64,000 nt of DNA from Mycobacterium sp. 236(2023) (lineage in GTDB: Bacteria > Actinomycetota > Actinomycetes > Mycobacteriales > Mycobacteriaceae), in contig NZ_JARSBP010000003.1 in the NCBI RefSeq assembly GCF_029623955.1, forward strand, positions 1 to 64,000. The letters are read 5' to 3'. Position numbers and translations under genes: made by a program. The notes under the pieces are model-generated. The model was not told where the DNA came from. It ran no database searches and saw only the letters and a list, made by a program, of their open reading frames with translations. Below, piece after piece: positions 55,604 through 64,000 of the stretch; the first letter of the stretch is position 1, and every line of letters starts with the position of its first letter.

Positions 55604-56926
55604 TTACAGGCGGCCGGCGGCCTTCATCGCCAGGTAGTGGTCGGCCAGGTCCGGCGCCAGCTCCTCCGGCGGCGCGTCGACGACATCGACGCCCATCCTG
55701 CGCAGCAGCGTTGCCACAGCCCTACGGTCGTTGCGCGAGCGTTCCGCTGCCGCAGCGTCATACACCTCGACGGCGTCGGCGCGGCCCGCCGCGAGCTTGT
55801 CCACGCGCGGGTCGGCGACGCTCGCGACGATCACCCGGTGCTTGGCCGTCAACTGCGGAAGCACACTGAGCAGGCCCTCGTCGATCGCCGACGCGTTCAG
55901 GTCCGTCAACAGCACCACCAGCGCGCTGCGTCGCACCCGGCGCTGCACCGCCGCCACCATCGACCGGGCGTCCGACTCGACCAGCGACGGCTCCAGCGGC
56001 GCCATCGCGGCGACGAGCTGGGCCAGCAGTTCCGTGCGCGATGCATTGACCACCGCGGCGCGGGTCTCGCGGTCGTGGGCGAGGAAGTCGACGTGGTCGC
56101 CGGCTCGCGCGGCCAGCGCCGCCAGCAGCAGCGCCGCGTCGAGTGACCAGTCGAGGCGGGGCCAGCCGCCCGGATCAAGAGCCGTGGGGTCAACACCGAC
56201 ACGGCCTGCCGACGTCCGCCCCGTGTCGAGCACGATCACCACACGGCGGTCCCGTTCGGGGCGCCACGTGCGCACCACCACATCGGCGCGCCGGGCCGTG
56301 GCCCGCCAGTCGATGGACCGGACGTCGTCACCGACCACATACTCACGCAGAGAGTCGAATTCGGTACCCTGCCCCCGAATCAGTACGGGCGTCATGCCTT
56401 CCAGTTCCCGCAGCCGCGCCAGCCGGGACGGCAGGTGCTTGCGGGACAGGAACGGCGGCAGGATACGGATCTGCCACGGGGCCCGGTGGGATGCCTGCCG
56501 TCCGGCCAAACCCAGCGGCCCGATCGATCGCGCCGTGACCAGCGCCGAGTTCTGGTCTCCCCGGCGCACCGGCTGCAGCTCGGTGTCGAGTCGAACCCGT
56601 TGGCCCGCGGCGATATTCACCGAATGTGTTCGAGGCTGTGCGCGGGCGCTCGGCGCCCACGCATCGCGGACGAGACCGCGGAAGCGGGATCGTCCACCGT
56701 TATCGACCGTCAGCTCCGCGATTACCTGCTGCCCCAACCGCGCCGACACCGACCCGCTGCGTGAAAGTCGCAACGCGCGCGGACTACTCGCGAGCACGGC
56801 GTCAACTATGCTGGCAACAGCCAGCAGTGCCGCCAGTACTCCGAACGTCACTGCGGGATAAGGCGACAGCAGGACGGGCAGAGCGCACAGCAGTGCGATC
56901 AGCCCGGCGCGACCAGTGAGGACCAC
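55604..56926 (-). CDS. DUF58 domain protein
   Basis: A 440-residue protein with two N-terminal helices (about 5-45). The DUF58 motif FDSLREYVVGDDVRSIDWRATAR lies around 195-215, followed by a VWA-like domain (VVIVLDTGRTS, then VVLLTDLNAS) whose metal site is partly preserved. It starts directly after the MoxR stop codon region (stop/start share one base at 56926), so translation is coupled. MoxR-DUF58 pairs are common membrane-associated chaperone-like modules of unknown substrate. Confidence 0.9.
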   Translation of the reverse strand: MVLTGRAGLIALLCALPVLLSPYPAVTFGVLAALLAVASIVDAVLASSPRALRLSRSGSVSARLGQQVIAELTVDNGGRSRFRGLVRDAWAPSARAQPRTHSVNIAAGQRVRLDTELQPVRRGDQNSALVTARSIGPLGLAGRQASHRAPWQIRILPPFLSRKHLPSRLARLRELEGMTPVLIRGQGTEFDSLREYVVGDDVRSIDWRATARRADVVVRTWRPERDRRVVIVLDTGRTSAGRVGVDPTALDPGGWPRLDWSLDAALLLAALAARAGDHVDFLAHDRETRAAVVNASRTELLAQLVAAMAPLEPSLVESDARSMVAAVQRRVRRSALVVLLTDLNASAIDEGLLSVLPQLTAKHRVIVASVADPRVDKLAAGRADAVEVYDAAAAERSRNDRRAVATLLRRMGVDVVDAPPEELAPDLADHYLAMKAAGRL

Positions 56927-57888
56927 TAGCGTGGGACGGGTACCGCGGACAGGATCCCCTCGATCACGCCGTCGGCGCTGGAACCCTCCAGCTCGGCCTC
57001 CGGCCGCAGCGCGACCCGGTGGCGCAGCGTCGGGCGGGCCATCGCCTTGACGTCGTCGGGGGTGACGTAGTTTCGACCCGACAGCCAGGCCCAGGACCGT
57101 GCCGTCGCCAGCAATGCCGTCGAACCGCGGGGGGACACGCCCAGTTGCAACGACGGGGAATTCCTTGTGGCACCGACGATATCGACGATATAGCCGAGCA
57201 CTTCGTCGCCGACGAGCACCTGCCGCACCGCTTCTCGGCCCGCCGCCAACTCCGCGGGCCCGGCGACGGGTTTTATGAAGGACAGATCGCGTGGATCGAA
57301 TCCCCGTGCGTGCCGGGTGAGGATGGCGATCTCCTGATCACGCGGCGGCAGCGGCACATTGAGCTTCAGCAGGAAGCGGTCGAGCTGCGCTTCAGGCAGC
57401 TGATAGGTGCCTTCGTACTCGATGGGGTTCTGCGTGGCGGCGACGATGAACGGGTCGGGCAGCGGGCGCGGTTCGCCGTCGACGCTGACCTGACGCTCCT
57501 CCATCGCCTCCAGCAGTGCGGCCTGCGTCTTGGGTGGTGTGCGGTTGATCTCGTCAGCCAGCATCAGATTGGTGAACACGGGGCCCGCGCGGAACTCGAA
57601 CTCGGCGGTGCGTGCGTCGTAGACCAGCGACCCGGTCACGTCGCCGGGCATCAGGTCCGGCGTGAACTGCACGCGCTTGAACTCCAGTTGCAGCGCCGCG
57701 GCAAGCGTTCGCACCAGCAGCGTCTTCGCCACCCCCGGCACGCCTTCGAGAAGAACATGGCCGCGACACAGCAGGGCGATCACCAAGCCGCTCACGACGG
57801 CATCTTGGCCGACAACGACTTTCGCGATCTCGGCGCGAAGGGCCATCAACGCGTTGCGGGCACCCTCATGATGGGTGGGCTCTGTCAC
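56926..57888 (-). CDS. MoxR-type AAA+ ATPase
   Basis: A 320-residue AAA+ ATPase. Walker A is LLEGVPGVAKTLLV, Walker B LMLADEINRTPPKTQ, sensor 1 VAATQNPIEYEG. The GTG start at 57888 overlaps the DUF4350 stop (GTGA); the long open frame upstream is antisense to that gene. It differs from the mno-linked MoxR: no His-rich tail, standard length. Belongs to the MoxR-DUF58-DUF4350-DUF4129 operon. Confidence 0.93.
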   Translation of the reverse strand: MTEPTHHEGARNALMALRAEIAKVVVGQDAVVSGLVIALLCRGHVLLEGVPGVAKTLLVRTLAAALQLEFKRVQFTPDLMPGDVTGSLVYDARTAEFEFRAGPVFTNLMLADEINRTPPKTQAALLEAMEERQVSVDGEPRPLPDPFIVAATQNPIEYEGTYQLPEAQLDRFLLKLNVPLPPRDQEIAILTRHARGFDPRDLSFIKPVAGPAELAAGREAVRQVLVGDEVLGYIVDIVGATRNSPSLQLGVSPRGSTALLATARSWAWLSGRNYVTPDDVKAMARPTLRHRVALRPEAELEGSSADGVIEGILSAVPVPR

Positions 57889-59030
57889 GACTGTGCGACC
57901 TGCCTTTCGATGTCGTCGAGTGCGCGTGCGAGGTTCACGAGATCGGCGTCGGTGGCCGGGTGCGGGCCGTAGAGCGTCGAGCCGACGGAATGGGAGTCCA
58001 GAGCGCACCGATCTGCGACGGCTGCAACGACTTCCGGCTCCGTGGCCGCCTGGTCGAGTCCGAGCCGGGGCAGCATGCGCTGCCGCGTCGACGCGCGCAG
58101 CGATTCGGCCGCGATGTCTCTCGCGCGCCGGGATCGGTACAGCCGCCCGCGACCCTCGACGGTCTCCGATGCGCGCACCACCACGGGTAGCTGCTCGGCG
58201 ACCAGTGGACCGACGCGCCTGCCGCGCCACCACGCCAACAGAGCGACTCCCAGCGCCAGTTGCAGGATCATCCAATACACTTGCGACGGGATGAGATCGG
58301 TGAACGAGGCCGAACCGGAGGATCCGCCGCCCTGATCGAATTGGGGTGCATACCAGATCATTCGGGGCTGGGTGCCCGCAAGGTTCATCGCCAGCGCCGC
58401 GTTGCCCTCGTCCGACAGGCGTGAGTTCAGGACGAATTCGTCGCTGCCGACGACCGTGATGGTGCGTCCGGCGTCGGTGTAACGCGCCAGAGCGCCCTCG
58501 TAGCAGGTGGTCACCGGAACCGAACCCTGGGCCTCGAACGTCTCGGCGACGCCGAACTGCACGGCACCGGCCTGGTTCGCCTCCCGAAGGTCGCAGCCCG
58601 GTGTCAACCCCGTGTATTCCGTCGCGTCCACGTGCGTCAGCTCGGGTGCCAGCGCCTCCCTGGTCCGGCCGATCGGGGCGATCAGGAGCCGGTCACCGGG
58701 GACCTCGGACAGGCGCTGCAGGAGTTCGTCATCGAACAGATGAAAGGTCTGCGCGGCGACCACGAGGGTGCCGTCTTGAGCCTCACGTTCGACGTCGTCG
58801 ATGGTGCCTGCCTCGACGACGGTCACGCCGTGGTCGCGCAGCAGCGCCATCAGGGCGTGGACACCCTCGGGCGAGGTGGAGGCCGGGTCCAGCCGCCCAC
58901 CGAGTCGCGGCGCCGTCAGCAGGGTCGTCGCCGTCGCGACCGCGACGATTGCGACCAGCCCGAGCAGCACCCACCGCAGACCCCGCCACCGCTGCGTGAT
59001 CGTCGAACCCACCGCGGTCGACGTGCTCAT
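57885..59030 (-). CDS. DUF4350 domain protein
   Basis: A 381-residue membrane protein. One N-terminal helix (about 18-40), then a DUF4350 domain (SPEGVHALMALLRDHGVTVV, GDRLLIAPIG), a second helix near 255-272 (VYWMILQLALGVALLAWW), and a soluble C-terminus. The start is the ATG at 59030, overlapping the DUF4129 stop (ATGA); an upstream ATG at 59045 is possible. Co-translated with MoxR and DUF58. Confidence 0.85.
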   Translation of the reverse strand: MSTSTAVGSTITQRWRGLRWVLLGLVAIVAVATATTLLTAPRLGGRLDPASTSPEGVHALMALLRDHGVTVVEAGTIDDVEREAQDGTLVVAAQTFHLFDDELLQRLSEVPGDRLLIAPIGRTREALAPELTHVDATEYTGLTPGCDLREANQAGAVQFGVAETFEAQGSVPVTTCYEGALARYTDAGRTITVVGSDEFVLNSRLSDEGNAALAMNLAGTQPRMIWYAPQFDQGGGSSGSASFTDLIPSQVYWMILQLALGVALLAWWRGRRVGPLVAEQLPVVVRASETVEGRGRLYRSRRARDIAAESLRASTRQRMLPRLGLDQAATEPEVVAAVADRCALDSHSVGSTLYGPHPATDADLVNLARALDDIERQVAQS

Positions 59031-59680
59031 CGGACCTCGGCCCACGGCTGGGAGGCCGACGCGTCGTCGGATACGCCGGGACTCGGCGCGGTCTGCGTGC
59101 CCAGCTTGCCGTCCAGGTCGGCGATCATCCTGTACTGCGGCTCGGTCGCGGGACGTTCCCCGTAGGTGACATCGTTGAAAACCTCTGCGGCGGTCAACAG
59201 TTCACCAGACAATCCGGATGTCGCGCGACCCGCGGTGCGGGCAAGTTCGGTGGCGGTGCGTCCCGGCACCGGGTCGAGGACGCCGTTCTCCTCCAGTTGG
59301 CGGGCGATCGCGCGCAGCCGATGGCGGATGGCGGGGGCCCAATCCCCGGACGCCGCATAGCGTTCCGCGGTTGCCCGATGCTCGGCCGCGCTCAGCATAT
59401 GGTCACCGAACAGAACGTCCGTCTCACCGCGGCTGCTGCGCATCGACCGTCGCGCGATGCGCACGGCGATGACGATCGCCACGACGAGCAGGATCAGCAG
59501 GACGGAGATCGTCAGCCAACCACCGGGGAACTTCGACGCGCCCGCCGTCAGGCGATACAGCAACTCCTCCAGCCAGTCACTGAGGATGTCCATTGCCGAC
59601 GGTTTCGGATAGATCGGCTTCGAGAGCTCGGCCTGCGCGGCGTCGCGCGCCGCATCGCGGTCGATGTCAATCGTCGACAC
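59027..59680 (-). CDS. DUF4129 domain protein
   Basis: A 217-residue protein with one membrane helix (about 56-78, WLTISVLLILLVVAIVIAV) and a C-terminal DUF4129 domain (ASGDWAPAIRHRLRAIARQLEENGVL, TATELAR). In other bacteria the domain is linked to transglutaminase-type proteins and MoxR operons. GTG start at 59680, one base after the upstream gene's stop. Confidence 0.85.
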   Translation of the reverse strand: MSTIDIDRDAARDAAQAELSKPIYPKPSAMDILSDWLEELLYRLTAGASKFPGGWLTISVLLILLVVAIVIAVRIARRSMRSSRGETDVLFGDHMLSAAEHRATAERYAASGDWAPAIRHRLRAIARQLEENGVLDPVPGRTATELARTAGRATSGLSGELLTAAEVFNDVTYGERPATEPQYRMIADLDGKLGTQTAPSPGVSDDASASQPWAEVR

Positions 59681-59681
59681 G

Positions 59682-60914
59682 TCAGCGCGGACCGGTGAGC
59701 CAGAGGTCGTCGGTGGAGTTAGCCGGAGCGTAGGGGCCCGCTGCGGCGCCCGTCTGCAGCACCAGGTCGAAGGCTTCTGCGCGAATGCGGCGATCGGTGT
59801 ACTGCAGGACCGCGACTCCGGCCGTGAAGGGGCCGGTGATGATCTGACCGATCGCGCCGCCGACGGAAGCCAGCACGAGCGAAAGCAGGAATGCGCCGGT
59901 CGTCGGGGACACGGTGATCGCGACCTGGCTGCCGATGCTGAACGGGATCGACACCGCTGCCGCGATGAACTGCGCGACGATGTAAGCGAGCAGCCAGATG
60001 CCGAAAACCCGCCAGAAGTCGCCCTTGATCAGTGCGTACGACCGCTTGATCGAGGACATCATGTCGCGACGTTCCAGCACGATGATCACCGGCGCGAACG
60101 TCAGAACGGTGGACACCCAGATCGACAGCAGGATGGCAGCGAGGACCAGCGGCACCGCGACCACGAATCCGGCGGGCCCGTCCAGTGCGAAGAATGCGAC
60201 CGCGCTCAGCCCGCCCACGATGCCGAACAACAGGACGAAAGCGAGTGCTTTGAGCAGCGAGAACCCGATCAGGGGCCAGATCCTTGGCTTTAGTCGCTGC
60301 CACGCCTCGCCGATCGTGATGCCGGCGCCGAACACCGATCGCCCGATGACGACCGTCAGCATGCCGCTGAGGATGGACGCCGATAGCGCGGTCGTGATGG
60401 CACCGGCCAGGGCTGACCCGACCCAGCTGAGGATGAGCCCTGCGGACGGTTCGTCGCCGTCGAGGGCGGTGGCGAAGTCCCCCGTGAAGGCGATCGGCCA
60501 GAGCGACAGCAGGAGCGTGATGATCTGCGCGACCACGACGACGATCGTCGTGAGACCCAGGGTGGCTTTGGGATTGGCGCGGACGTAGGACACCGCCCCG
60601 TTGAACATGTCGGACAGGCCGAGCGGGCGCAGCGGTACGACGCCGGGTTTGATGACCGGAGGCGGGCCGTACGGCGGGGGATAGCCCGGTGCTCCGTACC
60701 CGTTCGGCTGCCAGTTCGGTGGCGGTCCGTACCCGGGCGGCGGTGCGCCGTAGCCAGGTGGCGGGCCATAGCCGGGCGGGGGCCCGTAACCGGGGGGTGG
60801 GTAGCCCGGGTAGCCGGGTGGGGGTGCCTGATAGCCGTGCGGCGGATACCCCGGAGGCGCGGCTCCGTGGGGTGGTGGCCCCGCCGGTCCGTAGCCGCCG
60901 GCGTCGTAGGTCAT
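59682..60914 (-). CDS. Pro/Tyr/Gly-rich membrane protein (glycerophosphodiester phosphodiesterase membrane-domain type)
   Basis: A 410-residue protein. The first 85 residues are repeats of PPPGYG type, a low-complexity tail on the cytoplasmic side. About six helices follow (115-385), with LGLSDMFNGAVSYVRANPKATLGL and a DUF7544/GPDPase membrane-domain pattern (IVLERRDMMSSIKRSYALIKGDFWRVFG). No phosphodiesterase catalytic domain is present. First gene of the DUF4129-DUF4350-MoxR-DUF58 operon. Confidence 0.82.
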   Translation of the reverse strand: MTYDAGGYGPAGPPPHGAAPPGYPPHGYQAPPPGYPGYPPPGYGPPPGYGPPPGYGAPPPGYGPPPNWQPNGYGAPGYPPPYGPPPVIKPGVVPLRPLGLSDMFNGAVSYVRANPKATLGLTTIVVVVAQIITLLLSLWPIAFTGDFATALDGDEPSAGLILSWVGSALAGAITTALSASILSGMLTVVIGRSVFGAGITIGEAWQRLKPRIWPLIGFSLLKALAFVLLFGIVGGLSAVAFFALDGPAGFVVAVPLVLAAILLSIWVSTVLTFAPVIIVLERRDMMSSIKRSYALIKGDFWRVFGIWLLAYIVAQFIAAAVSIPFSIGSQVAITVSPTTGAFLLSLVLASVGGAIGQIITGPFTAGVAVLQYTDRRIRAEAFDLVLQTGAAAGPYAPANSTDDLWLTGPR

Positions 60915-60965
60915 GCAACCATCCTGTCGATCAGCCGCGAAATTGACAACGTCAGCTGACGGAGG

Positions 60966-62037
60966 TCAGTCGTAGACGATGACCGCGCGGCCCAGGACGT
61001 CGCCGCGGGCGATCGCTTCGAGTGTGTCGTTGACATCGTCGAACCGCACCCTGGTGACCGAATGCTTGATCTGCCCGGTTTGCGCAAGCGCGAGTACCTC
61101 GGTGAGGTCGTTGTAGTTACCCCAGAACGACCCGTAGTAGGTGTATTCGCGAGCCACCAACGGAAACAGCGGAATGTCCACCCGATTGCCGATCAGCCCG
61201 ACCGAGGCGACGGCTCCCTCCGCGGCGAGCAGCGAGAATGCCAGCCGAATCGAGTCCTCGGAACCGGCGCACTCGATGACCGCATCGAGTTCGCTTCTCC
61301 CGGTGAGTGATTCGAGTTCGGAGCGCACGGCGTCGACGGTTTTGTCCCGGACGTTGATGACGTGGTCGGCGCCGTTCTCCTTGGCGATCTTGAGTTTCTC
61401 GTCGCTGCGCGCGAAGGCCACCACCTGGGCTCCGCCGCCGAGCAACTTCGCGTATTGCACCGCGTAGCTGCCGAGCCCGCCCACACCGGACACCGCAACC
61501 GTGCGCCCGGGGCCCAAATGGCCCGCTGCCCGCAACTTCTTCAGTCCGCGATACGGAGTCAGCCCCGCATCGGTCAGCGGTGCCAGATTGTCGGGGGACA
61601 GCTCGCCGTTTCCCGGCATCTTGATCAGGTTACCGGTAGTTGACGGGCATGTACTCCTGGTATCCGCCGTGGAGGCCGAAACCGGCCCACACGCCGTGGG
61701 CGCAGAGCTGCTCGTTGCCTTCGTGGCACTGCCGGCACGCCCCGTCGCCCCAGCTGCCGAACACCACGACCTGGTCGCCCTCGGACAGGCCGGCCGACGT
61801 CGGGACGGCGGCGCCGATCCCGTCGACCCAACCGGCGACCTCATGGCCTGGGGTGATCGGGAAATCCATCGACAGGCCGTTGTCGAAGTAGCCGTCGATG
61901 AGCTGAAAGTCGGTGCGGCACATGCCTGCACCGCCGACGCGGATCAGCACCTCCTCCGGCCCCGCGGTGGGGACGTCGATCTCTTCGAGGCGCAACGGCT
62001 GCTTGTACCCGTACATCCTCGCGGCACGCATCTTCAT
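60966..62037 (-). pseudogene. Zinc-dependent alcohol dehydrogenase with a frameshift
   Basis: A medium-chain dehydrogenase. The N-terminal part starts at ATG 62037 (after AGGAG) and has CRTDFQLIDG, GHEVAGWV and the structural-zinc cysteine region (CRQCHEGNEQLC). It ends at ...EYMPVNYR followed by a stop. Shifting by one base continues as LIKMPGNGELSPDN, then VSGVGGLGSYAVQYAKLLGG (NAD site), to the stop at 60966. One extra base around 61630-61631 (GGTTACC, where GGTACC would restore the frame) explains everything. Either a recent pseudogene or a sequencing error; the coding potential on both sides is intact. Confidence 0.85.
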
Positions 62038-62160
62038 GGGCACTCCTGTCATCCTGGAAGTCCGAGGTGTTTCTGCTGGCCACAACGGTATCTATCAAGA
62101 TCAGTAGACGTCCAGAGATCAGTATCGTTTTGCGCCGACCAGCCCGGGTACCCGAACCCT

Positions 62161-63147
62161 ATGACGCGTTTCGGCTACACCCTGATGACCGAGCAAAGCG
62201 GACCGAAAGAGCTTGTCCGCTATGCGATATCGGCAGAAAATGTGGGGTTCGACTTCGAGGTTTCCAGCGACCACTACTTCCCGTGGCTGTCCTCGCAGGG
62301 GCATGCGCCGTACGCGTGGTCGGTGCTGGGCGCTGTCGCCCACGCGACCGACCGCGTCGAACTCATGACCTACGTGACGTGCCCGACGTTCCGTTATCAC
62401 CCGGCGATCGTCGCCCAGAAAGCCGCGACAACCCAGATCCTTGCCGATGGCCGTTTCACGCTGGGACTCGGCAGCGGAGAGAACCTCAATGAGCATGTCG
62501 TCGGTGAAGGATGGCCGACCGTCGCGCGGCGACAGGAGATGCTGCGCGAGGCCATCCAGATCATCCGCGAACTGCAAAGCGGTGACATCGTCGATTTCAA
62601 AGGCGAGTACTTCCAGGTCGATTCGGCCCGGCTCTGGGACGTCCCCGATGTCCCCCTGCCCATCGCGGCTGCCGTCTCCGGCGACCGGTCGGTCGAGACG
62701 TTCGCCCCGCTGGCCGACCACCTCATCGCCGTCCAACCCGACAAAGACGTTGTCGACGGCTGGCACGAGGCGCGGCGCGCCACCGGACTGCCGGGCGACG
62801 TCCGCGTGATCGGGCAGATCCCCATCTGCTGGGATCCCGATCGCGACGCAGCGATCGATCGCGCCCATGACCAGTTTCGGTGGTTCGCCGGCGGCTGGGC
62901 CGTGAATGCCGATCTGCCGACCACTGCCGGATTCGACGGTGCGACGCAATTCGTCCGCAAAGAAGACGTCGCCGAGTCCATCCCGTGCGGCCCCGACCTC
63001 GATGCCATCGTCGAGTCGGTGCGCGAGTACTGGGAAGCCGGCTTCACCGACATCGCGCTCGTCCAAGTCGGTGGCGACAGCCAGGACGCGTTCCTGGAAG
63101 AGGCAGCAGGGCCGCTGCTCGACAAGCTCCGCTCCGCATCGCACTGA
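62161..63147 (+). CDS. F420-dependent LLM class oxidoreductase
   Basis: A 328-residue luciferase-like TIM-barrel enzyme. SSDHYFPW near the N-terminus, LMTYVTCPTFRYHPAIVAQ and LGLGSGENLNEHVVGEGWP are typical of the F420-dependent G6PDH-like group. It likely uses coenzyme F420. The substrate is unknown. The ATG at 62161 gives the standard start. Divergent from the broken dehydrogenase gene. Confidence 0.9.
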   Translation: MTRFGYTLMTEQSGPKELVRYAISAENVGFDFEVSSDHYFPWLSSQGHAPYAWSVLGAVAHATDRVELMTYVTCPTFRYHPAIVAQKAATTQILADGRFTLGLGSGENLNEHVVGEGWPTVARRQEMLREAIQIIRELQSGDIVDFKGEYFQVDSARLWDVPDVPLPIAAAVSGDRSVETFAPLADHLIAVQPDKDVVDGWHEARRATGLPGDVRVIGQIPICWDPDRDAAIDRAHDQFRWFAGGWAVNADLPTTAGFDGATQFVRKEDVAESIPCGPDLDAIVESVREYWEAGFTDIALVQVGGDSQDAFLEEAAGPLLDKLRSASH

Positions 63148-63158
63148 GAGAGGACCTC

Positions 63159-63287
63159 ATGACCCGCGGCAAGGGAATCTACGACGACGAGAAGCAGAGC
63201 ACAGACGCCGACGACAAGGACGTCGAGCGGCGCGCAACCGACGACACCCCAGACGTCAACAAGGACGCCGACGAGCCCACTGCGTGA
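63159..63287 (+). CDS. Small acidic hypothetical protein
   Basis: A 42-residue, highly charged protein (MTRGKGIYDDEKQSTDADDK start, ending DVNKDADEPTA). The ATG at 63159 follows GAGAGGAC, 11 bases after the oxidoreductase stop, so they are likely co-transcribed. No hydrophobic segment; probably disordered. Confidence 0.65.
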   Translation: MTRGKGIYDDEKQSTDADDKDVERRATDDTPDVNKDADEPTA

Positions 63288-64000
63288 TCAGCGCGCGTCG
63301 ACGGGATCACCTCGGCGCTTGGTTTCCAAGCGGTGCCACGTCCACCAGAACAGCAGCGCCGCGAAGATCGATCCGGCGGCCGCGACCCACTGGGCGCTGA
63401 GGAACAACTGCCACTCGACATCGCCGTCGATGCGCTCATCGACGGCAGCAATGAGTGACACGCTACCCAGTGCGAGGCTCACCGTGCCAACAAGGGCGAC
63501 GACCGTGACGAAGACGGTGCGCAGTGTGAACCGAGCCGCCCCCGGGGACACCACCGCCCGGATTCGGTCGGTGCGGGCGAGGAAATGTGCTGCGCCGCAT
63601 GCTACGACGAGAGTGACCGCATCCGCGGACAAGACATCCGAGAGACGGTGCCAGCGCGCGATCACGGTGTAGGCCCCGATGCCGACCGCCCACGTGAGCG
63701 CGAAGAACATCGCGATGCCTCGAAAACGGTACGGCACCACGATCAGCGTGGCGAACAACACCGACATGGCCGCCGTCGTATGCCCGCTCGGAAGCGTATT
63801 CTCCAGATACTCGTTGGTGGACAGCAGTTCAGGTCGTTGCAGCACAACATATTTCAGAATTTGGGTGACCGCCTGACTGCCGAGGATCACGGCCATCGCG
63901 GCCACCGCGAGATGGACTTGGCGGCGCAGCAGCCCGATCGCGCCGACACCCAACGTCGCCACCGCCAGCGATGTATACGTGATGGTGCTCAGGGCTTTGC
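63288..64000 (-). CDS. PAP2 family phosphatase, partial
   Basis: At least 237 residues; the frame stays open to the window edge, so the N-terminus is missing. The family motifs are KYVVLQRP (KX6RP), PSGHTT, and ARWHRLSD with the catalytic His. Multiple membrane helices. It probably dephosphorylates a lipid or polyprenyl phosphate. A GTG at 63962 would give 224 residues but would cut the first helices. The stop is adjacent to the small acidic gene's stop. Confidence 0.88.
   Translation of the reverse strand, partial: KALSTITYTSLAVATLGVGAIGLLRRQVHLAVAAMAVILGSQAVTQILKYVVLQRPELLSTNEYLENTLPSGHTTAAMSVLFATLIVVPYRFRGIAMFFALTWAVGIGAYTVIARWHRLSDVLSADAVTLVVACGAAHFLARTDRIRAVVSPGAARFTLRTVFVTVVALVGTVSLALGSVSLIAAVDERIDGDVEWQLFLSAQWVAAAGSIFAALLFWWTWHRLETKRRGDPVDAR

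Overview
The window is high-GC DNA from an actinobacterium, almost certainly a rapidly growing Mycobacterium (Mycolicibacterium). The evidence is a complete ergothioneine cluster (egtABCDE), a lysC gene with an internal in-frame start followed by asd, zinc-independent ribosomal protein paralogues next to mrf, an NDMA-dependent methanol dehydrogenase operon with mftM (mycofactocin biology), and a PGRS-like glycine-rich protein. From memory, the backbone order (lysC, asd, DUF4185, proline-rich protein, PknH-sensor-like protein, egtA-E, GCS2-like ligase, methyltransferase, glpK, RDD, SpoIIM, DUF58, MoxR, DUF4350) follows the M. tuberculosis Rv3709c-Rv3691 segment, with large blocks inserted. No rRNA, tRNA, CRISPR array or insertion sequence was seen.

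Region by region. 1-4.1 kb: a cut-off S-adenosylhomocysteinase fragment, an ammonium transporter with a GlnR-like box, an Ntn amidase, a DUF559/AbiEi-like gene and a nitroreductase. 4.2-12.9 kb: lysC-asd, a DUF4185 protein, catalase, the zinc-starvation ribosomal operon facing mrf across two Zur-like boxes, ohr and a secreted PknH-sensor-like protein. 12.9-18.3 kb: egtABCDE, translationally coupled at most junctions. 18.3-23 kb: an EAL-DICT protein, a TetR-P450 pair and a dicarboxylate/amino-acid symporter.

23.1-31.4 kb: a methylotrophy/diol module. It holds mno, a MoxR ATPase with a His-rich tail, a VWA partner, an iron-type alcohol dehydrogenase, the MnoSR two-component system and mftM. 31.5-39.9 kb: methyltransferases, a MerR-Nudix fusion, the PGRS-like protein behind an AT-richer 5' region, a GCS2-like ligase and glpK. 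40-52.6 kb: prfC, metabolic enzymes and several regulator-target pairs (PadR, GntR, AraC), including a PadR gene with an in-frame amber codon. 52.6-61 kb: RDD and SpoIIM membrane proteins, a DUF559 gene flanked by two nearly identical long hairpins, and a MoxR-DUF58-DUF4350-DUF4129 operon. 61-64 kb: a frameshifted zinc alcohol dehydrogenase, an F420-type oxidoreductase, a small acidic protein and a PAP2 phosphatase running off the edge.

How the genes connect. Zinc starvation would switch on the Cys-free ribosomal proteins and Mrf together. Peroxide defence (katA, ohr) sits beside thiol-antioxidant synthesis (egt). Methanol or diol oxidation by Mno and the iron-type dehydrogenase depends on mycofactocin, which MftM decorates, under MnoSR control. 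The most intriguing unexplained structures are the hairpin-flanked DUF559 cassette (54501-55590), the tripled start codon upstream of egtA, and the His-rich MoxR/VWA pair.
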